Part shown: positions 8,770 through 17,648 of the stretch, piece after piece
How positions within the stretch are numbered: the first letter of the stretch is position 1
How the letters are laid out: each line of letters begins with the position of its first letter
From: Paraburkholderia sp. BL9I2N2
Lineage (GTDB): Bacteria; Pseudomonadota; Gammaproteobacteria; Burkholderiales; Burkholderiaceae
DNA length: 64,000 bases
Assembly: GCF_004339745.1 (NCBI RefSeq)
Contig: NZ_SMGP01000003.1
Location: 248,001 to 312,000 of the forward strand
Direction of reading: 5' to 3'
Notes under the pieces: generated by a model
What the model saw: the letters and a program-made list of their open reading frames with translations, nothing else
Databases searched by the model: none
Told to the model about the DNA's origin: nothing
Position numbers and translations under genes: made by a program

Positions 8770-9605
8770 TTTTGCTCTCCTTTGGCGTAATTCGCGTGCC
8801 ATGAGAGGAAATGGGTTTCAAGCGAGCGCACCAGCGCGTCCGCTACGACGCCGATGATCGCGTAGATGATCATGGTCAGCAAAATGACATTGGTTTGGAG
8901 GAATTCGCGGGCATCCATGGCCAGGAAGCCGATGCCCTTTGTCGTCGCGAGTGTTTCGGCGATGACCAGCGCGAGCCAGGCATGAGCGAGCGCATAACGT
9001 ACGCCCGTGAGGATCGACGGCATCGCTCCGGGCAGAATGATCCGTCGCACGATCGCGGTCCAGTTCAGCCCGATAACCTTGGCGAGCTCCATCAGCTTCG
9101 GATCGATCTGGCGGATGCCAAGCATGGTGTTGATATAGATGGGAAACAGGACCGCGAGCGCGACAAGGAAAATTTTCGCAACCTCGCCCACACCGAACCA
9201 GACGATGACGAGCGGCAGCATCGCAAGGAAAGGGACCGCGCGCACCATCTGGATCGAACGGTCGAAAAGCGCCTGTGCCAGCGGTGAGAAGCCGACCATG
9301 ATGCCAAGCGCGAGGCCGATGATTCCCCCAATGAGGAAGCCCGCCATTGCACGCAGAAGCGAGACGCCGAGGTGAACGAAAAGATCGCCGTTTCTGGCCA
9401 GATCCAACGCGGTTTCCGCGACACTGCTTGGAGCCGGGAGCACCTGAGGCGCAATCAGTCCAATACGCGCCGCAGCCTCCCAAAGCACCAGGACCAGAAC
9501 TGGAACAATCCAGGAGAGCCAACTATAAAGCGCACCTCTCGAAACACCTGCACGCATTCGTTTCGAAGAGACATAGCTGTTGCGAGAGGAAGTTAAGTCA
9601 GCCAT
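8766..9605 (-). CDS. ABC transporter permease, SsuC-like
   Basis: A 279-residue inner-membrane permease with about six hydrophobic segments, the first at residues 27-50 (WLSWIVPVLVLVLWEAA). The EAA loop is ALGMM-like in position and reads ELAKVIGLNWTAIVRRIILPGAMPSILTGVRYALAHAW, typical of SsuC/TauC. It is the first gene of the minus-strand operon permease-ATPase-binding protein-flavoprotein. It ends in a four-base overlap with the ATPase start. The promoter should lie between 9606 and 10144, shared with the divergent dioxygenase gene. Confidence 0.88.
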   Translation of the reverse strand: MADLTSSRNSYVSSKRMRAGVSRGALYSWLSWIVPVLVLVLWEAAARIGLIAPQVLPAPSSVAETALDLARNGDLFVHLGVSLLRAMAGFLIGGIIGLALGIMVGFSPLAQALFDRSIQMVRAVPFLAMLPLVIVWFGVGEVAKIFLVALAVLFPIYINTMLGIRQIDPKLMELAKVIGLNWTAIVRRIILPGAMPSILTGVRYALAHAWLALVIAETLATTKGIGFLAMDAREFLQTNVILLTMIIYAIIGVVADALVRSLETHFLSWHANYAKGEQK

Positions 9606-10144
9606 GTCGGTTCCATATCAGCCATGAAAAAAGAGTGCCCCGATATGGAGCCGGTACAAATCAACCCGCCATGCGGAGACGAGTCCTGACATACGATTGC
9701 TACTTCAGCGATACCCCGATGCGGGGGCAGACATTGGTCAACTTCGGCATGTCACGAAGGCAAGCCTGTTATTAAAGGCCGTTTGACATCGCAATGACAA
9801 ACAGTTTTTTATGCTTTGCTTTGCAGTTTCAGCGCGTTGCTTCACGGCAGCGTCGCCCGAATGCAATCGGCGTGTATTGACAGCGATGGGGCGAATGACG
9901 GATCGCCCGTCCAGAATTGACGTCTTGCGGAGCAACGACCCAACCTTCGACTATAGGCAAACGCAAGCGGGCTTCGAAATAAGCTTTTATTCGAACCAAA
10001 GCGCTTCTCTGGGGGACTCTTTTTGCCGCGACGGCGACTAATCGAATCGCCCGGCAACGCGTAAGCATGAGTTGAATCGTTGGTTGTCGATGCCGCATCG
10101 ATGCTGCTTTCATGGATTACGCCATCGACCCCAAGGAGGACGTC
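9606..10144. promoter_or_regulatory. Divergent promoter region of the sulfonate genes, with A/T-rich inverted repeat
   Basis: About 540 bases between the permease operon and the TauD-like gene. No gene is seen. At 9973-9995 lies an A/T-rich near-palindrome whose arms are TTCGAAATAA and TTATTCGAA around GCTT, unlike the GC-rich surroundings. It lies 150 bp before the dioxygenase start and 370 bp before the permease start. A LysR-type activator of the CysB/SsuR class would be expected in such a region, but the binding protein is not known. Confidence 0.5.
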
Positions 10145-11077
10145 ATGAGTACAGTGCTCGACCGCCAGCAATCGCCATCCACCGTTCACCAGGAACTTCG
10201 CGTACGCCGCTACAAGCCGCTGATCGGTGCAGTGATCGAGAACGCCGACCTGTCGCAGCCGCTCAGCGATGAGAACCAGCAAACGGTGAGGCAGGCACTC
10301 GTCGATCACGGTGTGATCTTTTTTCGCGAGCAGACGCTTACGCCAGAACCGCACGTCACGCTTGCGCGCATCTTCGGCACGCCCATTCGCAAGAATATCT
10401 ATCTGCCGGCCGTCGCGGGATTCCCGGAGATCGAAGTCATCGCCCACAGCGATAAAACCCAGTCCGGCGGCACCGACAACTGGCACGTGGATGTTTCATG
10501 GCAACCGCAGCCGCCGAAGGCCACCGTCCTCCACGCGCAGGAGATTCCTGAGGGTGGCGGCGGCGACACGATCTGGACCTCGTCGGCGGCAGTCTACGAC
10601 TTGCTGGATCCCGATCTGGCCCGCTACTTCGAGAAGCTGAAAGCGGTGAACACGTTCTTTGCGTCGCCCAAGAAGAACGCGCTGTCGGATCTGTTGAGCG
10701 GCTACGACATTCTCGAAGGCACGAGCGAGCAGAGTGTCGAGGCCGGGTTGGCACGCGTGTGCGATGCCGCGCAAAAGTATCCGCCCATTGAAGTGCCGGT
10801 CATCAAGACGCATCCGGAGAACGGCCGCAAGCTGGTGTTCGTCAATGAAGGACATACCAGCCATCTGCTCGGCGTATCGAAAACGGCAAGCCAGAGTCTG
10901 CTGAACTATCTCTACGACCTCATCAAGACGCCGGAAGTACAAGCCCGCTTCGAATGGCGTGCCGGCGATGTCGCGATCTGGGATAACCGTCAGGTCCAAC
11001 ATTACGCGGCGCGAGACTACGGCTCGGCGCGCCGGCGTATTCATCGCATCACGCTGGAACACGACGGCGTGTTCTGA
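10145..11077 (+). CDS. TauD/TfdA-family Fe(II)/2-oxoglutarate dioxygenase
   Basis: A 310-residue dioxygenase. The iron ligands are in NWHVDVSW (His114-x-Asp116) and VQHYAARDY (distal His near 286), and the 2-oxoglutarate Arg is in SARRRIHRI near 298. TauD splits taurine, and relatives split alkylsulfonates, alkyl sulfates or phenoxyacetates, by hydroxylating next to the heteroatom. The frame is open from 10112, but the ATG at 10145 has AAGGAGG at ideal spacing. It is followed after 44 bp by a binding-protein gene, so it once headed its own import-and-oxidise operon. The rest of that operon is lost to an IS remnant. Confidence 0.87.
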   Translation: MSTVLDRQQSPSTVHQELRVRRYKPLIGAVIENADLSQPLSDENQQTVRQALVDHGVIFFREQTLTPEPHVTLARIFGTPIRKNIYLPAVAGFPEIEVIAHSDKTQSGGTDNWHVDVSWQPQPPKATVLHAQEIPEGGGGDTIWTSSAAVYDLLDPDLARYFEKLKAVNTFFASPKKNALSDLLSGYDILEGTSEQSVEAGLARVCDAAQKYPPIEVPVIKTHPENGRKLVFVNEGHTSHLLGVSKTASQSLLNYLYDLIKTPEVQARFEWRAGDVAIWDNRQVQHYAARDYGSARRRIHRITLEHDGVF

Positions 11078-11121
11078 ACCGCGCACGCACGCCTTCCACA
11101 TCGGATCACGGAGATCGAAGC

Positions 11122-11670
11122 ATGAAGCAAACCGCACGTGACTTGCGGCATCGTGTTGCGCGCCTGTTTTATCTGTCGGCGCTCGCCGCGGGCGTCGCGG
11201 CTTCAGCAAGCCCGGCGTTGGCGCAAACCCCTGAGAAGCTCGAACTGCGCTATCAGGGGTGGGCCAGCAAGGTGTTGTATCCCGAACTCGCCGAAGACCT
11301 TGGCTACCTTGCGCCGATCAAACTCAAATGGGCGGGCAATACGATCAGCGGACCGCAGGATATCCAGGCGGCGGTCACCGGCGACGTCGACTTCGGCGGT
11401 GCGTTCAACGGATCGATCGTCAAACTGGTGGCGGCGCATGCGCCGGTCAAGGCGGTGATTTCCTACGTTGGTACCGACAAGGAGACCAATGGTGGACTGT
11501 TCGTGCTTCAAGGCAGTCCGATCCATAGTGCGCGTGACCTGATCGGCCGCAAGGTCGGCGTGAACGCGCCGGGCGCTTACGAGCAGTATCTGGTGACCGC
11601 GTATCTCGAGAAGGCAGGTCTGTCCAAAGAAGAGATCCAGAAGGTGGTGTTCGTCGCGGCGCCGTGGAAC
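11122..11670 (+). pseudogene. Truncated ABC substrate-binding protein (sulfonate/nitrate type), 3' end lost
   Basis: The first 180 or so codons of a binding protein of the SsuA/NMT1 family, usually about 330 codons. A Sec signal (residues 1-34, ending SASPALA) precedes LELRYQGWASKVLYPELAEDLGYLAPIKLKW, DIQAAVTGDVDFGGAFNGSIVKL and DLIGRKVGVNAPG. Homology stops near VVFVAAPW at about 11670, after which the frame runs to a chance stop at 11722. The following sequence is the minus-strand IS1182 transposase remnant. Cognate ATPase and permease genes are absent downstream, so a deletion probably accompanied the insertion. Confidence 0.8.
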
Positions 11671-11939
11671 TTTTTGGGTTTGAATAGTTCGAGCCGGCGA
11701 TTGGATCGAAGGCGGTTGAGCTAACCGTAGATATAGATCTTGAGCGGCACCTCGGGGTGGTACGAAGGACGGTATGTGAGCGCAGGCTCGTTGCCCTCTG
11801 TCCCTAGCTGCGGAAAATCCAGCTCATCTACAAATACATCGACGACACGCACGCGATTCGTATCCGTTACGTAGTCGTCGAGTGCATCAGGAAGGAGAAA
11901 ACTTCGCGGACGGCTGCCGCCGTGAACGAACCGCGTCAT
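11667..11939 (-). pseudogene. IS1182-family transposase, N-terminal remnant with nonsense codon
   Basis: The ATG at 11939 has GGAGGGAGAG just upstream and opens MTRFVHGGSRPRSFLLPDAL, then DYVTDTNRVRVVDVFVDELDF and GRPSYHP-like RPSYHPEVPLKIYIYG, the classic N-terminal (DUF772) region of one IS1182 subgroup. At 11721 a TAG replaces the expected Tyr codon; past it the frame continues LNRLRSNRRLELF, matching the conserved continuation, until the junction with the truncated binding protein at about 11670. About 90 of some 480 codons survive. The stretch 11940-12050 is probably the element's upstream end, abutting the MFS gene. Confidence 0.8.
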
Positions 11940-12050
11940 CTCTCTCCCTCCGAGACCGGATACGGAAATCATCGTGGTTCTGGACCAGCAAGGGACTGCC
12001 CGGAACCTCGCGCTCACAGTCGACCGGGAACCGCTCAACTGTCTCGTCAA

Positions 12051-13388
12051 TTATCCACCGTCGGCCGAAACTCGAGCCGAGTCACTGACGAACGTTGGAC
12101 CGTACGGCATCTCCAGAGCCGGCGTAGCGTGCTGTTCCGCATAGGCGCGACGCATCGGCTTCAGCACGAATAGGGCGAGCAGTGCCGCCACTGCGGCCAT
12201 TCCGGACGCGAGCATGAACACCGCGTGCCAGCTGCCCGTCATCGCCGTGACGACGCTGGTAAATGGCACCAGCAGCGCGGCCGTTCCCTTCGCCGTGTAC
12301 AACAGCCCCGCGTTAGTGGCGGCGAATTTCGGTCCGTACGTGTCGCCGCAAGTGGCGGGGAACAGGCTGTAGATTTCGCCCCATGCAAAGAACACGATGC
12401 CGGTGAGCAGGACAAACGCAACCGGGCTTTGACCGTACTTCGACAGCGCCAGAATACCGACCGCCTCGATGGCGAACGCGATGAACATCGTATTTTCCCG
12501 GCCGATGCGGTCCGAGATCCAGCCGAAGAACGGCCGGGTCAGACCGTTCAACACGCGGTCGATAGTCAGCGCGAAGGTCAGTGCGGGCAAGGTCAATCCG
12601 AGCAGTGAAACCGGCGAATCGTGCAGACCGAAGTCTTTTGCGATCGGTCCGAGCTGCGCGGTCGCCATCAGGCCGCCCGCAGCCATCATCACGAACATCA
12701 GGTACATGACCCAGAACACCGGTGAACTAATCACTTCGCGGGGCGTCGCGTTGTAGACCACGCGTTGCACCGCGCTCTTCGCCGACGCGAGCAGAGTGGC
12801 CGGTGGCGCGAGCAGCGCGAGACCGAGTATGAAAACGATGATGCCCTGGCCAAGACCGAACCAGAGGAACGTGGCTTCATAGCCGCTGCTCTTGATCATG
12901 CTGGCAATCGGCACGACGGTGGCCGCCGAGCCTGCGCCGAAGCCGGCCGCGGTTATGCCCGCAGCGAGCCCGCGGCGATTGGGAAACCACTTCAACGCGT
13001 TGCCCACACAGGTGCCGTACACTGCGCCCGCGCCGACGCCGCCAATGGCGGCCGCGATATACAGCAACGGCAACGACGACGCCACCGAGTTGAGCGCCCA
13101 TGCCGCTGCGCAGAGCAGGCCGCCGACGACCACGACGGGACGCGGACCGTACTTGTCAACGAGATAACCTTCGATCGGCACGAGCCACGTTTCCGTCACC
13201 ACGAAGATGGTGAATGCAACCTGAATCGCCGTGCGACCCCATTGGTATTTCTCATTGATTGGATTCACGAACAACGTCCAGCCGTACTGCATGTTCGCGA
13301 TCATTGCCATGCAAATCACACCAAATACCAGTTGCACCCACGGCGACGCCCTCCACGACGACGCCCCTCCCTGTAGATCCGCGCTCAT
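12051..13388 (-). CDS. MFS transporter, oxalate/formate antiporter type
   Basis: A 445-residue carrier with twelve predicted membrane segments. MQYGWTLFVNPINEKYQW near the start, GGVGAGAVYGTCVGNALKWFPNRRGLAAGITAAGFGAGSA in segments 4-5, and FFAWGEIYSLFPATCGDTYGPKFAATNAGLLYTAKGTAALLVP in the C-half are hallmarks of the OxlT-like group in proteobacteria. It should exchange formate, oxalate or a related short carboxylate. No formyl-CoA transferase or oxalyl-CoA decarboxylase gene is nearby. The start has AGGAGACAGTT before ATG. The final residues, SDSARVSADGG, lie against the IS1182 remnant, so the tail may have been altered by the insertion. Confidence 0.85.
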   Translation of the reverse strand: MSADLQGGASSWRASPWVQLVFGVICMAMIANMQYGWTLFVNPINEKYQWGRTAIQVAFTIFVVTETWLVPIEGYLVDKYGPRPVVVVGGLLCAAAWALNSVASSLPLLYIAAAIGGVGAGAVYGTCVGNALKWFPNRRGLAAGITAAGFGAGSAATVVPIASMIKSSGYEATFLWFGLGQGIIVFILGLALLAPPATLLASAKSAVQRVVYNATPREVISSPVFWVMYLMFVMMAAGGLMATAQLGPIAKDFGLHDSPVSLLGLTLPALTFALTIDRVLNGLTRPFFGWISDRIGRENTMFIAFAIEAVGILALSKYGQSPVAFVLLTGIVFFAWGEIYSLFPATCGDTYGPKFAATNAGLLYTAKGTAALLVPFTSVVTAMTGSWHAVFMLASGMAAVAALLALFVLKPMRRAYAEQHATPALEMPYGPTFVSDSARVSADGG

Positions 13389-13590
13389 AACTGTCTCCTA
13401 GGTCTTGCTGCCTGATGTTTGCGGGGCCAAGGTGGCTTCTCCGCCCGCCACCGGCACGATAACCGGTGATCCACCCCATACAGTATGTGATATATCAAGT
13501 AAGTCAAGTGAAAGAATTATTGGGGTTATCACCACGTAATTCTTAATATGAAAGCTGGCTGTATGTAAGCGCCGACATTATTTCGCTGCG
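13389..13590. promoter_or_regulatory. MFS upstream region with palindrome TGATATATCA
   Basis: The stretch upstream of the formate/oxalate-type carrier turns A/T-rich and contains a perfect 10-bp palindrome, TGATATATCA, at 13488-13497, about 100 bp before the start codon. It could be an operator for a GntR- or TetR-type regulator. No regulator gene is adjacent, so this is tentative. Confidence 0.35.
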
Positions 13591-13622
13591 AAAAAAAGGC
13601 CCGCTGGCAATGCCGGCGGGCC
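13591..13622 (-). terminator. Rho-independent terminator on the minus strand
   Basis: Read on the minus strand, GGCCCGC and GCGGGCC arms (13616-13622 and 13598-13604) form a GC-rich hairpin. The intervening GGCA/TGCC can extend it, and seven T residues (13597-13591) follow. It would stop transcription coming from the IS110 and IS1182 remnants, protecting the MFS promoter. The interval from here to 13962 holds no gene that I can support; it has a small hairpin with arms CTCGACG/CGTCGAG at 13725-13744. Confidence 0.7.
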
Positions 13623-13962
13623 GAGGACATGAAGCGAGACAAGGCTGTTCGCAACATGCCTTGCCTTTATATATGAAAGCTAAAAGTAATGTGAGTTTTT
13701 TATTTGAAAGAAATTTGGATGCTCCTCGACGTCGATGCGTCGAGAGAGTGAGCGAGGTTGGCGCGGGAAACGGGGCAACCGTGCAACAACCGTTGGTCGC
13801 CGAAGCTAAGGTTTCTGCGGAGAACGGCGCAGCAAGTGGTTGCGGCGCTGCCGCAGCTGGATCTTCAGAAGCAGGGCGCCCGGTTATCTCGCTGTCCGAT
13901 TGGAAGTCATCATGTCGTTAGCCGCGCTCGCGCGGGTTCGTATCTCACGCGCTTCACAGTCC

Positions 13963-14321
13963 TCACCTATATCTGCAATTCGCCCTTACGTCCTTCGCTT
14001 CATCGCTCATGACGGCACGCGCTCGGTCGTCGCATTTGCCAACCGCGATGAACGCGACGAGCGCGGCGCCCAGCTCCTGACGCTTGGCACAGCAGTAACG
14101 TTGGCCACCGTGCGGCGTGCAGTGTGAGTGGCTCGGCGACGTGGAATTACGGGCAACATGCAGTGATGTTGAACGACTACGAACGGCCGCAATCGAGGAT
14201 GCTGAATGGCTGTTGGGTGGCAGCTCATACCTGCTTTTGTGAAAACAGAAACTCACGTGACTTGCAGGGTGCACAAACACATCTTTGCGAGGTCGATGCC
14301 GACCGCAGCAAGCCGGTCCAT
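13963..14321 (-). pseudogene. IS110-family transposase, decayed N-terminal remnant
   Basis: The ATG at 14321, preceded by GGAGG, starts MDRLAAVGIDLAK, the invariant N-terminal motif of IS110 DEDD transposases with its first catalytic Asp. A frameshift right after GIDLAK moves the continuation (DVFVHP...) to another frame. Later pieces such as GGQRYCCAKRQELG faintly match the conserved GG-x-x-Y-W-A-R-x-x-x-x-LG block. Beyond that, similarity fades toward 13963. The element is dead. Confidence 0.55.
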
Positions 14322-14528
14322 GACTTCCCCTCCTGTTCAGATTGATGGCTGACACCTCAATCCTGGCACTCGATGCCGTGCGACCTGAACGTCGTCTCAG
14401 GATGGGGAAGTCCCTCACATTTGAAAATGTCGAATTGTGGTCGGAGATGCAGGGGTTGGCAGAACGTTTTCGAGTTGTGGTGATCGGCGAAGCGGCGACT
14501 TGAACGAAGCAACGGTTCCCGTTGCTCG

Positions 14529-15200
14529 TCATGCAACTGCCTGGTTCATCTGCTTGCTTCCTGCCATGTACCACCTGGTCGATCTTCGCAAATTTTGCGC
14601 AGTCGCTACCATCGGGAACTCATCATGGGCACCGCTTGGACCTCGCAATCGGAGACGGTCGAGCTTCAGAATGCGTTTGAGATGAGCGAAGATCATTTCC
14701 ACGTTCTCTCGCTCACGGCAAGAGCGGTTGTATTCAGACGTCTTCGCAATACACCTCGTTTCGTCACGCGCAGCTTCATGGATGCAGCGGGCGATCTTGC
14801 GGAATGGGTGTGTTCGGACAGCAGCGATCTTTCATCCAACAGCTCTCGCAGTCGAGCTGGCTTGCCCGATAGATGATCGTGTCAGCCATCGTGACTGGCG
14901 AGCGCGGATTTCTGAATTTACGACGATCACTGCGTAGTGCGTGCCCGGTGGGGCAGCGATATTCATCGGCCTGTTCATCCCACTGAAACTTGCTGCTAGA
15001 CAATGTATTGTCCTTGCGCGTCGTTTTCTCCCAGACCCGAATATGCGGTGCAATCTCCTTCTCGTCGATCATCCAAGCGAGCATCGCTGCTGAGCTATAC
15101 GCGGTGTCGTCTGCAAGACGTCGAGGTTTGAGATCATGCTGCCGCTCTACGGGGTCAATTATCGTCATGGTTGATTCACATTCGCCTACGCGATATCGAA
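14529..15200 (-). pseudogene. IS1182-family transposase, C-terminal half with frameshift
   Basis: Minus-strand remnant of a second IS1182 subtype. The frame ending near 14776 carries DDTAYSSAAMLAWMIDEKEIAPHI, then EKTTRKDNTLSSSKFQWDEQADEYRCPTGHAL and ASQLDCESCWMKDRCCPNTP, the zinc-cysteine part of the DDE domain. A one-base slip at about 14790 moves the rest to another frame: FRKIARCIHEAARDE, CRERENVEMIFAHLKRILKLDRLR and DEFPMVATAQNLRR, ending at a TGA at 14531-14529. The N-terminal half is missing. It differs from the fragment at 11667, which belongs to another IS1182 subgroup. Confidence 0.82.
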
Positions 15201-15576
15201 GAACTGCTGTTCGAACGCGTACTCGCCTCGTGCCGCGAAGTACCGCGCAAGACCGTGATAGACCAGCTTCGCAGCTATCGCGCCGCGATTGGCGGAGGTC
15301 CGCGAGTTGACGCACGTTAATCATGTGTTTTTGAAAGCCTCCGCACGAATGAATAATCGCGCGAAAAATAGCCATCAGCCGACGCGCGAACGCGAGCGTC
15401 GCATGCATGGATTTCGAAAGCCTGAACGCACTCAGACTTTTCTCGCGAGCTAAGGCCCGATCCGCAGCATTCGCCATCAGGCGACATCCGCTACTTTACT
15501 TTTCGCAAACAGTTGGCCTTGCGATTTGCTACGTGGCATCGCTTTACCGAACTCACCCAAGATCCGTCTACAGCCT
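15164..15576 (+). pseudogene. IS6-family transposase, internally deleted and frameshifted remnant
   Basis: Pieces of an IS6-type transposase in order: HIRLRDIEELLFER (N-terminal zinc/HTH side), then after an internal deletion KTVIDQLRSYRAAI, next VNHVFLKASARMNNRAKNSHQPTRERERRMHGFRKPERTQTFLAS with a stop, and in another frame RKQLALRFATWHRFTELTQD ending at a TGA near 15576. The central catalytic region is gone and at least two frame changes exist. It points opposite to the neighbouring IS1182 remnant. Confidence 0.8.
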
Positions 15577-15813
15577 TCTGAGCCAATGCGTGCCGTCGCG
15601 GTGACAAGGCTCACGTCACCTTGGTCCACCGAATGCGAAGCTCCCGAGAAATGTACTCAAATGTACTCTCCGCGCGGCGCCTTCAACGCGATTTCCACAA
15701 ATCCCGTACACTCGGACGCGGCCGCGGTAGCACGTCGATCTGTGGTTCAGCAGTACATGCTGCGTTACGCTGGACGCCACCGCGCGGACCGCTCTCTCAC
15801 GGAAACTTCAAGC

Positions 15814-16557
15814 ATGGGAAACAGCCAATCTACCAGCATTACTCTTCAACAAAGCCGGGTCGTTGTGGCCGGGGGCACGTCAGGAATTGGCTTTGCCGTA
15901 GCCGAAGCTGCGGCACGTTCCGGAGCCGAAGTCATCATCGCCTCGAGCAGGCCGGAGCGCGTCGCTGCCGCACTTGAACGCCTACCTCGGGGTACGCGCG
16001 GCGAGTCACTCGACTTCACCGACGAGGGGCAAGTGCGCGCGTTTTTTGCACGCATCGGTGAGCTAGACCACCTCGTCTACACCGCCGGGGAGTCGTTGTT
16101 CCTGCAAACCCTTGCTGAACTCGACATCGAAGCCGCGCAGCGGGCCTTCGAGGTGCGCTATTGGGGGGCGCTCAAGGCCGTCAAACATGCAGCCCCGCTC
16201 ATTCGCGCGAACGGCTCCATCACCCTTACGAGCGGAGTGGCCTCGTCGCGTCCACTGCCTACGTGGGCAATCCCGGCCAGTATCCTGGGGGCGATCGAAT
16301 CACTCACACGGACACTAGCCGTCGAGCTTGCGCCGCTCCGTGTGAATGCCGTGGCACCTGGCGTCTTGCGTACCGCGCTGTGGGACAACATGAGCAAAGC
16401 CGATCGCGAGAGTCTCTACGACCATATCTCGGGGAAGATGCCGGTACGGCGGGTTGGGGAGGCGAGCGACGTCGCGCAAACTTATCTTTACCTGATGCAG
16501 CAGGGCTTCAGCACAGGGCAAGTCATTGTTGTCGACGGCGGTCACGTGCTGGTTTAG
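15814..16557 (+). CDS. SDR-family protein lacking the catalytic Tyr and Lys
   Basis: A 247-residue short-chain dehydrogenase fold. The cofactor motif AGGTSGIG is at about 19-26, TAGES sits at the NNAG position, and the C-terminal substrate-loop and tail are normal (NAVAPGVLRTALW, GQVIVVDGGHVLV). The active-site stretch reads SGVASSRPLPTWAIPASILGAIESLTR: where YxxxK is expected there are Ile residues. A subgroup of SDRs naturally lacks these residues, so it may be a non-classical enzyme or a binding protein. The frame is open to 15526, but that part is IS6 remnant; the ATG at 15814 starts just before the fold. A 21-bp gap separates it from the next SDR, so the two form an operon. Confidence 0.8.
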   Translation: MGNSQSTSITLQQSRVVVAGGTSGIGFAVAEAAARSGAEVIIASSRPERVAAALERLPRGTRGESLDFTDEGQVRAFFARIGELDHLVYTAGESLFLQTLAELDIEAAQRAFEVRYWGALKAVKHAAPLIRANGSITLTSGVASSRPLPTWAIPASILGAIESLTRTLAVELAPLRVNAVAPGVLRTALWDNMSKADRESLYDHISGKMPVRRVGEASDVAQTYLYLMQQGFSTGQVIVVDGGHVLV

Positions 16558-16578
16558 CTGTCCTGGAGGGCAAAAAAC

Positions 16579-17331
16579 ATGGGTTTCGATTTCAACGGTA
16601 AACGTGTCGTCGTCGCGGGGGGCTCGCGCGGTATCGGCCGCAGCATCGCGCTCGGGTTCGCGCAGGCAGGCGCCGCCGTGTCCGTCTGTGCACGCAACCT
16701 GGAAGGATTGAAAGCGGTCGAGGCCGAGCTGGCCGTCTATGACCGTCCGGTCCATACCGCACCTTGCGATCTCGCTGACGGCGAGGCGATCACCGCTTAC
16801 ATTGCGATGGCCGGCAACGCGCTCGGCGGTATCGACATTTTGATTAACAACGCGTCCGGTTTCGGAGGTGGGGATACCGAAGCCGGCTGGGAGGCCGGCA
16901 TCCAGGTCGACCTCATGGCAACGGTGCGAGCGGGTCATGCCGCGCTTCCATTCCTGCGGCAGTCGGCGAACGCCGCCATCGTCAATGTGACGTCCATCTC
17001 AGCGCTGCGTCCGTCGACACGCACCCAGTCTTACGCGGCGATCAAGGCAGCGGTCGTGCACTACACGGCCTCCCATGCATTGACGCTCGCGCCGGACCGG
17101 ATCCGTGTCAACTCGGTTGCGCCCGGCTCGATCGAGTTTCCCGGTGGAGCGTGGGAACAGCGCAAGACTTCCGATCCCGAGCTGTATGAGCGGATACTGC
17201 GTTCGGTTCCGTTCGGCCGGCTCGGGACGCCAGCGGAGGTTGCGAATGCGGTGCTGTTTCTCGCCAGCTCGCACGCGGGTTGGATCACCGGGCAGACCTT
17301 GGTGGTCGATGGCGGCCAGGTGTTGATGTAA
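16579..17331 (+). CDS. Classical SDR family oxidoreductase
   Basis: A 250-residue short-chain dehydrogenase with all hallmarks: AGGSRGIG at 14-21, NNAS, the catalytic Ser in VTSISALRP, YAAIK as the YxxxK motif and GWITGQTLVVDGG near the C-terminus. It resembles 3-oxoacyl-ACP reductase/FabG-like catabolic SDRs; the substrate is unknown. It follows the non-classical SDR by 21 bp and has GGAGG upstream of its ATG. The pair is enclosed by IS remnants on both sides, which suggests it was carried in by, or left behind after, transposition. Confidence 0.85.
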   Translation: MGFDFNGKRVVVAGGSRGIGRSIALGFAQAGAAVSVCARNLEGLKAVEAELAVYDRPVHTAPCDLADGEAITAYIAMAGNALGGIDILINNASGFGGGDTEAGWEAGIQVDLMATVRAGHAALPFLRQSANAAIVNVTSISALRPSTRTQSYAAIKAAVVHYTASHALTLAPDRIRVNSVAPGSIEFPGGAWEQRKTSDPELYERILRSVPFGRLGTPAEVANAVLFLASSHAGWITGQTLVVDGGQVLM

Positions 17332-17423
17332 GCACCAATACGCACACGGGGATAAGCACGGGTTCGCCGCGCAATGCAACATCCGTGCTGCGGTCAACAC
17401 AAGCGATCGACATGACGGCATAG

Positions 17424-17648
17424 CCGGGCGGGTACTGCGAACTTGCGGGCTATCGCTTCCCGCCCGATGTGATTAGCTGTGCGGCGTGGTTGTACTACCG
17501 TTTCCCGCTCAGCCTGCGCATGGTCGAGCAACTGCTGGTCGCACGCGGCATTCAGCTTACATACGAGACGGTGCTGCGCTGGTCGGTGAAGTTCGGGCTG
17601 GACGGCGCCGGGCAGAGGTTTGCGCAAGTTTGTGGGCCACGGCCTTGA
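17424..17648 (+). pseudogene. IS6-family transposase, N-terminal remnant
   Basis: About 75 codons in one frame: GYCELAGYRFPPDVISCAAWLYYRFPLSLRMVEQLLVARGI, then LTYETVLRWSVKFG, the N-terminal HTH region of IS6 transposases of the LRMVEEMLAARGI type. After FG at about 17570 the similarity ends, and the frame runs into the opposing IS110 remnant. The upstream in-frame stop is at 17421. Confidence 0.75.

Noticed and set aside
13725..13744. Hairpin with arms CTCGACG/CGTCGAG as a terminator
   Set aside because: No T-run follows on either strand and no gene ends nearby.
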